Assembly: GCA_041663585.1 (NCBI GenBank)
Contig: JBAYMN010000003.1
Coordinates: 13,072 to 77,071, forward strand
From: JALOBO01 sp023228225
Lineage (GTDB): Bacteria > Bacillota > Clostridia > Christensenellales > UBA1242
Reading direction: 5' to 3'
Length of the DNA: 64,000 bases
Part shown: positions 53,237-61,786 of the stretch, piece by piece
How the letters are laid out: each line of letters begins with the position of its first letter
How positions within the stretch are numbered: the stretch's first letter is position 1
Made by a program: the position numbers and the translations under genes
Notes under the pieces: model-generated
Told to the model about the DNA's origin: nothing
Databases searched by the model: none
What the model saw: only the letters and a program-made list of their open reading frames with translations

Positions 53237-54463
53237 TTATTCAAGCGGAACAATTATCTTTCTCAAAATATCGTTTTCGTGAAGCTTATAAGGAGTTTTA
53301 ATTAAAATTTGTTGTTTTACTAAAAGTGCATCAGTTATTGGTTCGTTTTCTAGATTTTTCATATCTTCTACTACAAAAGTTTTGTTAAAATTTTTATCGG
53401 GACTCAAAATTTCTAAGGTTTCCCCTACTTTAAAGCGATTACGCTGTTCTATAAGCGTGTAGCCCTGTTTATCGGTATTATTTAAAACAACTGCCATAAA
53501 TTCGTGAGTTTGTACTGGCGTAGCAGAATTTAAATACTCTTTATCATCTGCGTTAAAATAAAAACCTGTCGTGTATTTTCGGTGGCTCGTTTTTTTTAAA
53601 TCGGTTTCTAATTCTTCGGGAACAATGTAATTATTTTTGTGTTTTGCATAAAAATCTATTGCGTGCCTATAAGCATTTGTAATCGTTGCAACATAATAAG
53701 GCGATTTCATTCTGCCTTCAATTTTAAATGATTGCACGCCTGCCTCGGCAAGTTTATCAATATATTTAATCATATTCAAATCTTTGGAATTTAAAATATA
53801 AGTTCCACGCTGATCTTCCATAATAGGAAATTGCTCATTTTGCCTACTTACTTCGCTAATTGTGTATTGCCATCTGCAAGCCTGCACACATGCACCACGA
53901 TTGGAATCTCTGCCTGTAAAATAGTTACTAAGTAAGCACCTACCTGAATATGAAATACACATAGCACCGTGTACAAACGCTTCTAATTCTACGCTGTCGC
54001 CAACATAATTTTTAATTTCTAAAATTTCGGGCATTGTTAATTCTCGTGCAAGAACAATTCGTTTTGCACCCATATCCGCCATCGCTTTTACAGCATATTT
54101 ATTTGTCATACTAGTTTGAGTACTTATGTGTATTGCTAATTTTGGAGCGTACTTTTTAACAAATTCAAGTATTCCTAAATCGGCAATAATAACCGCATCT
54201 GCACCAATACTTTCTAAATACTGAACATATTCTTTAAGACCATCAAAATCTTCATTGTGTGCAATAATATTTAATGTAATGTATGCTTTTTTATTTAATG
54301 AATGAGCATAATCAATGCTAGTTTTAAGTTCATCTTGTTTAAAGTTTTCCGAAAAAGCTCTTAAACCATATTTTTTGCCCGCAAAATAAACCGCATCTGC
54401 ACCAAAGTAAAATGCGGTTTTTAATTTTTCCATATTACCCGCTGGGGAAAGAAGTTCTATCAT
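53237..54463 (-). CDS. U32 family peptidase-like tRNA hydroxylation protein (TrhP type)
   Basis: This 408-residue U32 protein has the family core: ELLSPAGNMEKLKTAFYFGADAVYFAGK, L-x-I-H-I-S-T-Q-T-S, AFVHGAMCISYSGRCLLSNYFTGRDSN-type region and RGACVQACRWQY with a cluster of cysteines, then FKIEGRMKSPYYVA. Members (TrhP/YrrO) are now tied to 5-hydroxyuridine formation at tRNA position 34. The next upstream gene is a TrmR-like methyltransferase that would methylate that hydroxyl, which supports the tRNA role over proteolysis. It could instead be a different U32 subgroup. Confidence 0.85.
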   Translation of the reverse strand: MIELLSPAGNMEKLKTAFYFGADAVYFAGKKYGLRAFSENFKQDELKTSIDYAHSLNKKAYITLNIIAHNEDFDGLKEYVQYLESIGADAVIIADLGILEFVKKYAPKLAIHISTQTSMTNKYAVKAMADMGAKRIVLARELTMPEILEIKNYVGDSVELEAFVHGAMCISYSGRCLLSNYFTGRDSNRGACVQACRWQYTISEVSRQNEQFPIMEDQRGTYILNSKDLNMIKYIDKLAEAGVQSFKIEGRMKSPYYVATITNAYRHAIDFYAKHKNNYIVPEELETDLKKTSHRKYTTGFYFNADDKEYLNSATPVQTHEFMAVVLNNTDKQGYTLIEQRNRFKVGETLEILSPDKNFNKTFVVEDMKNLENEPITDALLVKQQILIKTPYKLHENDILRKIIVPLE

Positions 54464-54473
54464 AAATTACTCC

Positions 54474-55109
54474 TTATTTTTTTACACTTAGTGCAATACC
54501 ATCGCCAACATTAATAACGGTTGTTTGTAAATCAATATCAGCAATTACTTTATTTAAATACTCACGCATTTTTTTAACCATATACTTTTTTTTGTGTTTA
54601 AATGCTACCCCGCCACATACCATACCGTGCATCATAACATTATCGGCAAAAATCATGCCACCACTATTAAGTAAAGATTTTAAATATGGATAATATCTAA
54701 CATACTGTGCCTTTGGTCCATCTAAAAATATAAAGTCATATTTACTATTAAGCGTTGGCAAAATCTTTAATGCATCTCCCTCAATAATATTAACTCTATT
54801 CATATATTTTTCTAATGTTTGCTTGGCAATTTTTATTATTTCTTCATCAATTTCTATCGTGTCAATAACCGTATCGGCTGGTGCATTTGCAAGCATTACT
54901 CGTGCTGAATAGCCTACTGCTGTACCAATTTCTAAAATCTTTGCTGGTAATTTTAATTTAATAAGTAATGCTAACAATCTTTCGGTATCTTCTAAAAGCA
55001 CTGGAATATAATTTTCTCGTGCATATTTAACAAGTTCGCTATCACTTTGTGCAGATATAAATAAGTTTTTTATATATTCATTTTCTTCATCATAAAGTAA
55101 ATTATCCAT
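54474..55109 (-). CDS. trmR: O-methyltransferase, TrmR (YrrM) type
   Basis: This 211-residue class I methyltransferase has ILEIGTAVGYSA (SAM loop), an acidic IDTIEIDEE, DFIFLDGPKAQY and an F-A-D-N-V motif, the catechol-O-methyltransferase-like pattern. In Bacillus YrrM/TrmR methylates ho5U34 of tRNA to mo5U34. It starts 4 nt after the RNase J stop and precedes the U32 gene by 10 nt, so the two tRNA enzymes are likely co-transcribed with rnj. Confidence 0.85.
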   Translation of the reverse strand: MDNLLYDEENEYIKNLFISAQSDSELVKYARENYIPVLLEDTERLLALLIKLKLPAKILEIGTAVGYSARVMLANAPADTVIDTIEIDEEIIKIAKQTLEKYMNRVNIIEGDALKILPTLNSKYDFIFLDGPKAQYVRYYPYLKSLLNSGGMIFADNVMMHGMVCGGVAFKHKKKYMVKKMREYLNKVIADIDLQTTVINVGDGIALSVKK

Positions 55110-55113
55110 TAAA

Positions 55114-56784
55114 TTATTGCTCCAAAATAATAGGAAGTATCATAGGACGACGCTTTGTCTTTTTAAAGAAGTATACTGTTAACGCTTTTCTAATAATAGA
55201 TTTTAATTCAAGCCTATCAATTTGTTTTAAATCAAGTTCTTTTAATGCATCAGTAATTGACTCTTTGGCTTCGGTAACCATATTAGAGGCTTCTGCGGAA
55301 TAAATAAGTCCGCGTGTAATAATGTCAGGCCCGCTAACAATTTCGCTACTTTCATCAGAAAGTCCAAGTACAACAATGCAAAGCCCATCTTCGGCAAGTT
55401 GTTTACGGTCTTTTAATACCATACTATCAAGATCACCCAAACCTAAACCATCAACAAGGCGTTTGCCTGCTGGTACAGTTCCTGCAATTTTGAGCACATT
55501 TTTATTAAGTTCCACGCATAGTCCTAAATCTGGCATAATAATGTCACGCGCTTGCATACCCATAGTAATAGCAATATCGGCATGTGCCTTTAAGTGCTTA
55601 TACTCACCGTGAACGGGAATAAAATATCTAGGCTTAACAAGTGCGTGTATAAGTTTGATTTCATCAATGTAAGCATGCCCAGAAGCATGCACATCGGCAA
55701 TTTCATTATAAATTACATTTGCACCCAACCTAACAAGATTGTTAATAACGCGATTAATCATTTTTTCGTTGCCGGGAATAGATGAAGAAGACAAAATTAT
55801 TGTATCATTATCGCCTATTTTAATTTTATTAAATTCGCCCGAAGCCATACGGGTTAAAGCACTCATAGGTTCGCCTTGGCTACCAGTAGTAATAACGACT
55901 AATTCTTTATCTGCATACTTATCGGCTTTTTCTACATCTATGATAATTTCTTTATCAATGCGGAGTTCGCCAATTTTTATTGCGGTATCAGTTACATTGA
56001 GCATACTTCTGCCAGAAAACGCAACTTTGCGTTTATATTTTACCGCAAGATCAAAAATTTGTTGTAATCTATGAATATTTGATGAGAAAGTTGCTACAAA
56101 TAATCTTCGTGTGGCATTTTCTGCAAAAATTTCATCAAGTGCCTGCCCAACAACTCTTTCGCTCATACTGTGTCCGGCTCGTTCGGCGTTTGTGCTGTCT
56201 GCCATTAAAAGTAACACTCCACGCTTGCCAAGTTCAGCAAATCTGGCTAAATCTATAATCTCAACATTCATAGGAGTATAATCAACTTTGTAATCACCCG
56301 TAAATACAATGATACCTACGGGAGTTGTTATTGCAAGAGCCATTGCGCCAGCAATTGAGTGATTAACTCTAATAAATTCAATATTAAATACGCCAAGTTT
56401 AATAACGCTACCTTCTTTAATAGTGTTAGATTTATATTGAATTTTTTGATGTTCACGCATTTTATTTTCTACAAGTGCAAGAGTAAGTCTGCTACCGTAA
56501 ATGGGTGCGTTAATATCGCCAAGCATATACGGAAGTCCTCCAATATGGTCTTCGTGTCCGTGCGTAAGCACAATACCTTTTACTTTTTCTTTGTTACTTA
56601 CTAAATAAATTATATCCGGAACAACAAGGTCAATGCCCGGCATATCTTCTGATGGAAAAGTAAGTCCGGCATCTACAACAATTATGTCATTTTCATATTG
56701 AAAAACAGTCATATTTTTGCCAATTTCGCCTACTCCGCCCAGAAACATTATTTTTAAATTACTTACCAAATTATTTTCCTCCAT
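55114..56784 (-). CDS. rnj: Ribonuclease J
   Basis: This 556-residue metallo-beta-lactamase RNase acts as a 5'-3' exonuclease and endonuclease in mRNA decay and rRNA maturation. Motifs: the metal site THGHEDHIGG near residue 76, FTGDYK, beta-CASP motifs (ADSTNAER, TGSQGEP, ASGHA), and PVHGEYKHL near the C-terminal core. The ATG follows a GGAGG-type site (56784). It heads a unit with trmR and the U32 gene. Confidence 0.96.
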   Translation of the reverse strand: MEENNLVSNLKIMFLGGVGEIGKNMTVFQYENDIIVVDAGLTFPSEDMPGIDLVVPDIIYLVSNKEKVKGIVLTHGHEDHIGGLPYMLGDINAPIYGSRLTLALVENKMREHQKIQYKSNTIKEGSVIKLGVFNIEFIRVNHSIAGAMALAITTPVGIIVFTGDYKVDYTPMNVEIIDLARFAELGKRGVLLLMADSTNAERAGHSMSERVVGQALDEIFAENATRRLFVATFSSNIHRLQQIFDLAVKYKRKVAFSGRSMLNVTDTAIKIGELRIDKEIIIDVEKADKYADKELVVITTGSQGEPMSALTRMASGEFNKIKIGDNDTIILSSSSIPGNEKMINRVINNLVRLGANVIYNEIADVHASGHAYIDEIKLIHALVKPRYFIPVHGEYKHLKAHADIAITMGMQARDIIMPDLGLCVELNKNVLKIAGTVPAGKRLVDGLGLGDLDSMVLKDRKQLAEDGLCIVVLGLSDESSEIVSGPDIITRGLIYSAEASNMVTEAKESITDALKELDLKQIDRLELKSIIRKALTVYFFKKTKRRPMILPIILEQ

Positions 56785-57069
56785 TTTAGTATTAATTTAT
56801 TTAACAACAAAACTAATTTTACTTAAATTAAACGCCCAAAAACTTGGGTTTTAAAACCGAATAATCATTTGTTTATGCTGTATATATATCTTAAAAATTT
56901 ATACCTAATCAAAAACACTTTGCGTGTTTATAAAACATAAATTAATAATTTAAAATTAAATTTAAAAAACATTATTTTAAATGATGATATAGTATAGTAC
57001 AATAAAAAACATTTTGCAACTGTTTTAAAAAATATTATTAATTGCTTAATTTTAATTAAGCAATTGTTA
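56785..57069. other. rnj leader and thiI 3' flank
   Basis: This 285-nt AT-rich gap holds a CCCAA/TTGGG hairpin (56835-56848) in the rnj leader and, at its distal end, a strong AATTGCTTAA/TTAAGCAATT terminator for thiI. I see no coding frame and no good promoter pair. Confidence 0.55.
57037..57066 (-). terminator. Terminator after thiI
   Basis: AATTGCTTAA pairs with TTAAGCAATT around an AT-rich loop, immediately past the thiI stop; AATATT follows on the minus strand. Confidence 0.7.
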
Positions 57070-58230
57070 TTATATTTCTACGGGGATAAAAATAGTTTCA
57101 ATTGTGCTTAATGCTTCATTTATTAAATTTTCTATATCCAATTTGCTTTCTTCTTCTTCAACTAAACGTACTTTTGGTTTAATTAGCGGGTGATCCGGCA
57201 AAAATACCGTGCAACAATCTTCATACGGTAAAATTGAGGTTTCGTAAGTGCCAATCTTGCGTGCTATATCCATAATTTCTATCTTATCAAAACCAATTAA
57301 CGGTCTAAGTACCGGAATTGTTGCAACAGCATTTGTAACAGTAATACTTTCTATTGTTTGGCTGGCAACTTGTGCAAGAGATTCACCTGTAATAATACCG
57401 CCAATTCCCTTTTCTTTTGCAAGCCTGCAAGCAATTCGCATCATAATTCTACGCATAATAATAATCATATATTCGCATTTGCAATTTTTATGAATAGCCT
57501 CTTGAATTTTTGTAAAAGAAACAACATACAAGTTAATATGACCAGCATATTCACTTACGATATTTGTTAATTTAATAACTTTTTCTTTGGCAAGCACGCC
57601 AGTATACGGAAAACTATGAAAATGAATAGCACTTAAACTCATACCGCGTTTAGTCATCATATAAGCGGCTACTGGGCTATCAATACCACCCGAAATCATA
57701 ACTAAGCCCCTGCCACTTGTAGAAACTGGCATTCCACCCATACATTTAATTATGTCCGAAAAAATATAGGTTTTACCGTGTTCTCTAATATCAACATAAA
57801 GTTCTTTTTGCGGATTATGAACATCAACTTTTGCTGTGGGATTATTATCTAGCACCACTCCGCCTAATATTGCGGCAAAATTTGTAGATTGAATATCAAA
57901 AGTTTTGTCAGCACGATTAACTATAACTTTAAATGTAGTGTTATTAAAAGTTAAAGTACCAACATATTTTTTAATCTCTTCTATATCGGTATTCATTTCA
58001 TATGCCGAACTTATAGAGTGTAATCCAGCAACTTTTTGAAGTTTATTGATTATTTGTAGCTCATTTTTTTCTTCAAAATCGGAAAGCAAATATCTGCCCT
58101 GCAATTTTTTTAGTTTAAATGTAAAACCATCAAGACTATGCCTAATGTTATTAAGCAAAACCTTTTCAAAATAACATTTATTATCGCCTTTTAAAAATAA
58201 TTCACCATATCTAATTAGTATAACGCCCAT
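57070..58230 (-). CDS. thiI: tRNA 4-thiouridine synthase ThiI
   Basis: This 386-residue enzyme has an N-terminal ferredoxin-like/THUMP region, the PP-loop GLVMISGGIDSPVAA near residue 183, and ends after the D-C-C-T-V-F-L-P segment. It makes s4U8 in tRNA, and in some bacteria also supplies thiazole sulfur. The rhodanese domain of E. coli ThiI is absent, as in Bacillus, which uses a dedicated desulfurase instead. The gene next upstream is a cysteine desulfurase, which fits that scheme. Confidence 0.94.
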   Translation of the reverse strand: MGVILIRYGELFLKGDNKCYFEKVLLNNIRHSLDGFTFKLKKLQGRYLLSDFEEKNELQIINKLQKVAGLHSISSAYEMNTDIEEIKKYVGTLTFNNTTFKVIVNRADKTFDIQSTNFAAILGGVVLDNNPTAKVDVHNPQKELYVDIREHGKTYIFSDIIKCMGGMPVSTSGRGLVMISGGIDSPVAAYMMTKRGMSLSAIHFHSFPYTGVLAKEKVIKLTNIVSEYAGHINLYVVSFTKIQEAIHKNCKCEYMIIIMRRIMMRIACRLAKEKGIGGIITGESLAQVASQTIESITVTNAVATIPVLRPLIGFDKIEIMDIARKIGTYETSILPYEDCCTVFLPDHPLIKPKVRLVEEEESKLDIENLINEALSTIETIFIPVEI

Positions 58231-58239
58231 ATATTCTCC

Positions 58240-59367
58240 TTAAATTCCCTTTAATGTATTAACTGCTATAACTAGTGCCTTTGCACAATCCATTGCCTCG
58301 GTAACCGTGTTAAACATACCAAAACTAATTCGCACACTACCTTCAATATAATTTTTATTTAATCCCATATGTGATAAAACTCTATTGCCTGAATGTTTTG
58401 ATGAGCAGGCAGAACCAGTTCCTATAATAATACCTTGTTCTGCTAACATATGCATTATTACTTCGCCACGCAAACCTTTAAACGATAGACTTATTATATT
58501 ATTAACACTATAATTTAAACTTGAATTTAATTTGTAATCTGTAATATTTTGCTCTAAAAAATTTAAAAAATTGATTTTACAATCTAACAAGTTTTTTTGA
58601 ATGTTTCCAAAATTTTGTAGTGTGATATCAAGTGCTTTTTTAAATCCCATAATGCCTGCGGTATTAACCGTGCCAGACCTTAAACCAAATTCTTGTCCGC
58701 CACCTAAAATATGCGGATTAATGTTTACGCCACTTTTAATATACAAAACACCAACACCTTTGGGTCCATTAATTTTATGTGCGCTAAAAGAGCATAAGTC
58801 AATGCCCCAACTATTCAAATCTATTTGAATTTTGCCAAGTGCTTGTACACAATCACTGTGAACAATTATTGATGGATTTACACTTTTTACTAGTTTAACA
58901 ATAGATTTTATATCATTAATTGCACCAGTTTCATTATTTACCGCCATAATCGATACAAAACAAACGCTACTATCCAGTAATGTTTTTAAATGGTTAACAT
59001 CAACCGAACCATTTGGTAAAGTATTAACATATAAAACATTATAATTTCGATTTTTTAAATCTTGTGCCACATTATATACAGACGGGTGTTCTATTCCAGA
59101 AAAAATATAAGTCGCCTGCTTATTTTTTGCACTGCCGTATATAGCAAGGTTGTTCGCCTCTGTTGCACTGCCCGTAAAAATAATTGAGCCACTGCCATTT
59201 AACTTTTTTAAAATATCCGCACGAATGGTATCAATTTGACCATTTAAACTGACCGCCGATTTATATACCGCCGATACATTAAAGTAATTTTGGGTTTCAT
59301 ATGTTGCCATTTCCAATTGTACATCATCGTGCATTTTAGTAGTTGCAGCATTATCTAAATAAATCAT
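58240..59367 (-). CDS. Cysteine desulfurase (NifS/IscS-like)
   Basis: This 375-residue PLP enzyme releases sulfur from cysteine. It shows MIYLDNAATT at the start, FSAHKINGPKGVG with the PLP lysine near residue 197, RSGTVN, and TGSACSS with the catalytic cysteine near residue 320. The short active-site loop places it in the IscS/NifS group. It is 10 nt upstream of thiI and most likely feeds sulfur to s4U formation, the role of NifZ in Bacillus. Confidence 0.93.
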   Translation of the reverse strand: MIYLDNAATTKMHDDVQLEMATYETQNYFNVSAVYKSAVSLNGQIDTIRADILKKLNGSGSIIFTGSATEANNLAIYGSAKNKQATYIFSGIEHPSVYNVAQDLKNRNYNVLYVNTLPNGSVDVNHLKTLLDSSVCFVSIMAVNNETGAINDIKSIVKLVKSVNPSIIVHSDCVQALGKIQIDLNSWGIDLCSFSAHKINGPKGVGVLYIKSGVNINPHILGGGQEFGLRSGTVNTAGIMGFKKALDITLQNFGNIQKNLLDCKINFLNFLEQNITDYKLNSSLNYSVNNIISLSFKGLRGEVIMHMLAEQGIIIGTGSACSSKHSGNRVLSHMGLNKNYIEGSVRISFGMFNTVTEAMDCAKALVIAVNTLKGI

Positions 59368-59435
59368 TTTAATTCCTCATAATTTAATATTAAATTAATA
59401 AATATAATAAATTAATATTTTTTTATTTATTTTAA

Positions 59436-61778
59436 TTATTTTATTGTTACAATCGTAACCGCTCTATCGCCTTCTCCAAATCCACCATCACGATATTTAT
59501 AGTTGTGTTCTTTCAAATATTCCTGTATTCCTTTTCTTAAAGCCCCAGTTCCAAATCCATGTATTATTTTAAGTTCGGTCAAATTATTTAGAAGTGCATT
59601 ATCTAAAAATTCTTCTAAACTATATAGTGCACTTTCAACGCGCTGACCTATTAAATTAATTTCGCTCTTAAAAGGTCTAATTATACTATTGTTTAGTATT
59701 GGGGCCTTTTTAACTTGTTTAAGTTTATTAGCATAGCACAATTCATTTATATCAATATCTAGTTTAACATCATTTATTAAAATTGTAACTTGTTTTTTAC
59801 TACTCTTAATTGATAATACTTCCGCATATTGCCCTTTATAATTAACAATCATTCCACTAGTTATATCTTCTAGATTAATGCGTTTACCGTAACTGCGTTG
59901 GTTTTCTACTGTGTTTAGGTTGTTAATGTTTTTTGAAAGTTTTGATTTTAAAATTTTTGCTTGCAATAAACTATTTTCATTTATATCTTTACTAAATTCT
60001 TTAATTTCTTCTACCACATTTTCGGCTTCTATTATATATTTTTCTAATTCCGCTTTAACTTTATTAGTAACTTTTGCTTTTATGTTTAGCGATTCTTCTT
60101 CAAGTTTTTTAGTTTGCAGGGCAAGTTTATCATACTCAGATTGTAATTTTGCTTTAAACTCCTTGGCAACAATCCTCTCTTTTTCTGCCTCTTGTTTATG
60201 TGCCTCTGCTTGTTTTAAAAGTGTATCAAGTTCTAATTTATTTTTATCAACATTTAATTTTGCCAAAAAAATAATATCGCTTTTAAGTCCAAGTCTTTCG
60301 GATATTTCAAATGCATAACTGGCACTAGGAACACCCATAACAATTTTATAAGTCGGCTTTAATTTTTTATAGTCAAATTGCATTCCTGCACCCATTACGC
60401 TATCAGTTTTTAAAGCGTATTCTTTTAACGAACTAAAATGCGTTGTTACAATGCATTTTGCTTTACTTGCCCTAATATATTCACAAATAGCAAGTGCAAG
60501 AGCCGAGCCTTCTATGGGGTCCGTGCCTGCACCTAACTCATCTAATAAAACCAAACTATATTCATCTAACTTGTTTGTAATATCAATTATATTACGCATA
60601 TGTGATGAAAAAGTGCTTAATGATTCTTGTATGCTTTGCTCATCGCCGATGTCGCAAAAGATATTGTTAAATACACATACTGCACTGCCATTTTCGGCTG
60701 GAATATATAAGCCCGAAAGCGCCATAAGAGTTAACAAGCCTATTGTTTTTAATGCAACGGTTTTACCGCCAGTATTTGGTCCGGTAATAAGAAGTAAATT
60801 AAATCCTTTGCCAATGCTTAAATCAATTGGAACAACCTTTTCAGATTCTATTAAAGGGTGCCTAGCACTTATTAAATTTGTGTAGCCATACTCATTAATA
60901 GCGGGCTGTGTTGCATTTGTAAACTTTGCATATTGTGCTTTTGCAAATAATATGTCAGCAATAATTAATGCATCTACACTACTCATTATTTGTGGTAAAA
61001 ATTCGAGTGCACGATCGGTAAAAGCAGTTAATATTTTTTTAATTTCTGCTACTTCTTCAATCTTTAAAGTTTTAATTTTGTTGTTAAGTTCCAAAATTTC
61101 TATAGGCTCAATGTATAGCGTATGCCCTTTATCTGAGCGGTCGTGTACAAGCCCCGAAATCTTACTTTTGTATTCTTCTTTTACCGGTAAAACAAATCTA
61201 CCCTCACGCACTGTATAAATGCTTTCTTGCAAATAAGTTTTATATGTGGCGCTTACACACATATTTTGTAATTTTTCTTTTATATGCTGATTTGCTTTTC
61301 TTATTCCATCTCTAATTCTTGATAATTCGTGTGATGCACTATCGGCAACTTCATCTTCGGATAAGATATCTTTTACAATGTCATCTTCCAAACTTTTATT
61401 TGTATAAACTTGCTCATTTAATTTGTTTAGATAGATTATTTCCAAATTATTAATTGCGGTCATACTAGTTTTATAATGTCTACACGCACGCAAAAATGTA
61501 GCAAGCTTTAATAGCTCGCCGCATTCTAATATACTACCAACATTAAGTTTTTTTATTATCCCTTCCATATTGTCAAAATATAAAACAGGATTAATGCTTT
61601 GCTCGGTTAAAACTCTAAATGCTTCGTTTGTGCGATTTATAAAAGTTTGCACTTCATTATAGTTAAAACTTGGGTACAAATTTAAAATTTGTGCCTTAGC
61701 TTCCGCTGTTACCGCAAAGTCTTTTAGTGCCATCAAAATTTTATCAAATTCTAGCACCGCAATTATTTTTTTGTTCAT
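59436..61778 (-). CDS. mutS2: Endonuclease MutS2
   Basis: This 780-residue MutS-like protein lacks the mismatch-recognition N-terminal domain. It has a core clamp, Walker A ITGPNTGGKTVAL near residue 333, Walker B LVLLDELGAGTDP, a coiled coil (about 510-640) and a C-terminal Smr domain (about 705-780). It splits collided ribosomes or suppresses recombination, depending on species. The first Smr motif, usually L-D-L-H/R-G, reads N-L-I-G-Q-R, while HGFGTGALR is intact. It lies 8 nt past pheT, a common Firmicute arrangement. Confidence 0.94.
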   Translation of the reverse strand: MNKKIIAVLEFDKILMALKDFAVTAEAKAQILNLYPSFNYNEVQTFINRTNEAFRVLTEQSINPVLYFDNMEGIIKKLNVGSILECGELLKLATFLRACRHYKTSMTAINNLEIIYLNKLNEQVYTNKSLEDDIVKDILSEDEVADSASHELSRIRDGIRKANQHIKEKLQNMCVSATYKTYLQESIYTVREGRFVLPVKEEYKSKISGLVHDRSDKGHTLYIEPIEILELNNKIKTLKIEEVAEIKKILTAFTDRALEFLPQIMSSVDALIIADILFAKAQYAKFTNATQPAINEYGYTNLISARHPLIESEKVVPIDLSIGKGFNLLLITGPNTGGKTVALKTIGLLTLMALSGLYIPAENGSAVCVFNNIFCDIGDEQSIQESLSTFSSHMRNIIDITNKLDEYSLVLLDELGAGTDPIEGSALALAICEYIRASKAKCIVTTHFSSLKEYALKTDSVMGAGMQFDYKKLKPTYKIVMGVPSASYAFEISERLGLKSDIIFLAKLNVDKNKLELDTLLKQAEAHKQEAEKERIVAKEFKAKLQSEYDKLALQTKKLEEESLNIKAKVTNKVKAELEKYIIEAENVVEEIKEFSKDINENSLLQAKILKSKLSKNINNLNTVENQRSYGKRINLEDITSGMIVNYKGQYAEVLSIKSSKKQVTILINDVKLDIDINELCYANKLKQVKKAPILNNSIIRPFKSEINLIGQRVESALYSLEEFLDNALLNNLTELKIIHGFGTGALRKGIQEYLKEHNYKYRDGGFGEGDRAVTIVTIK

Positions 61779-61786
61779 ATTTTCCT

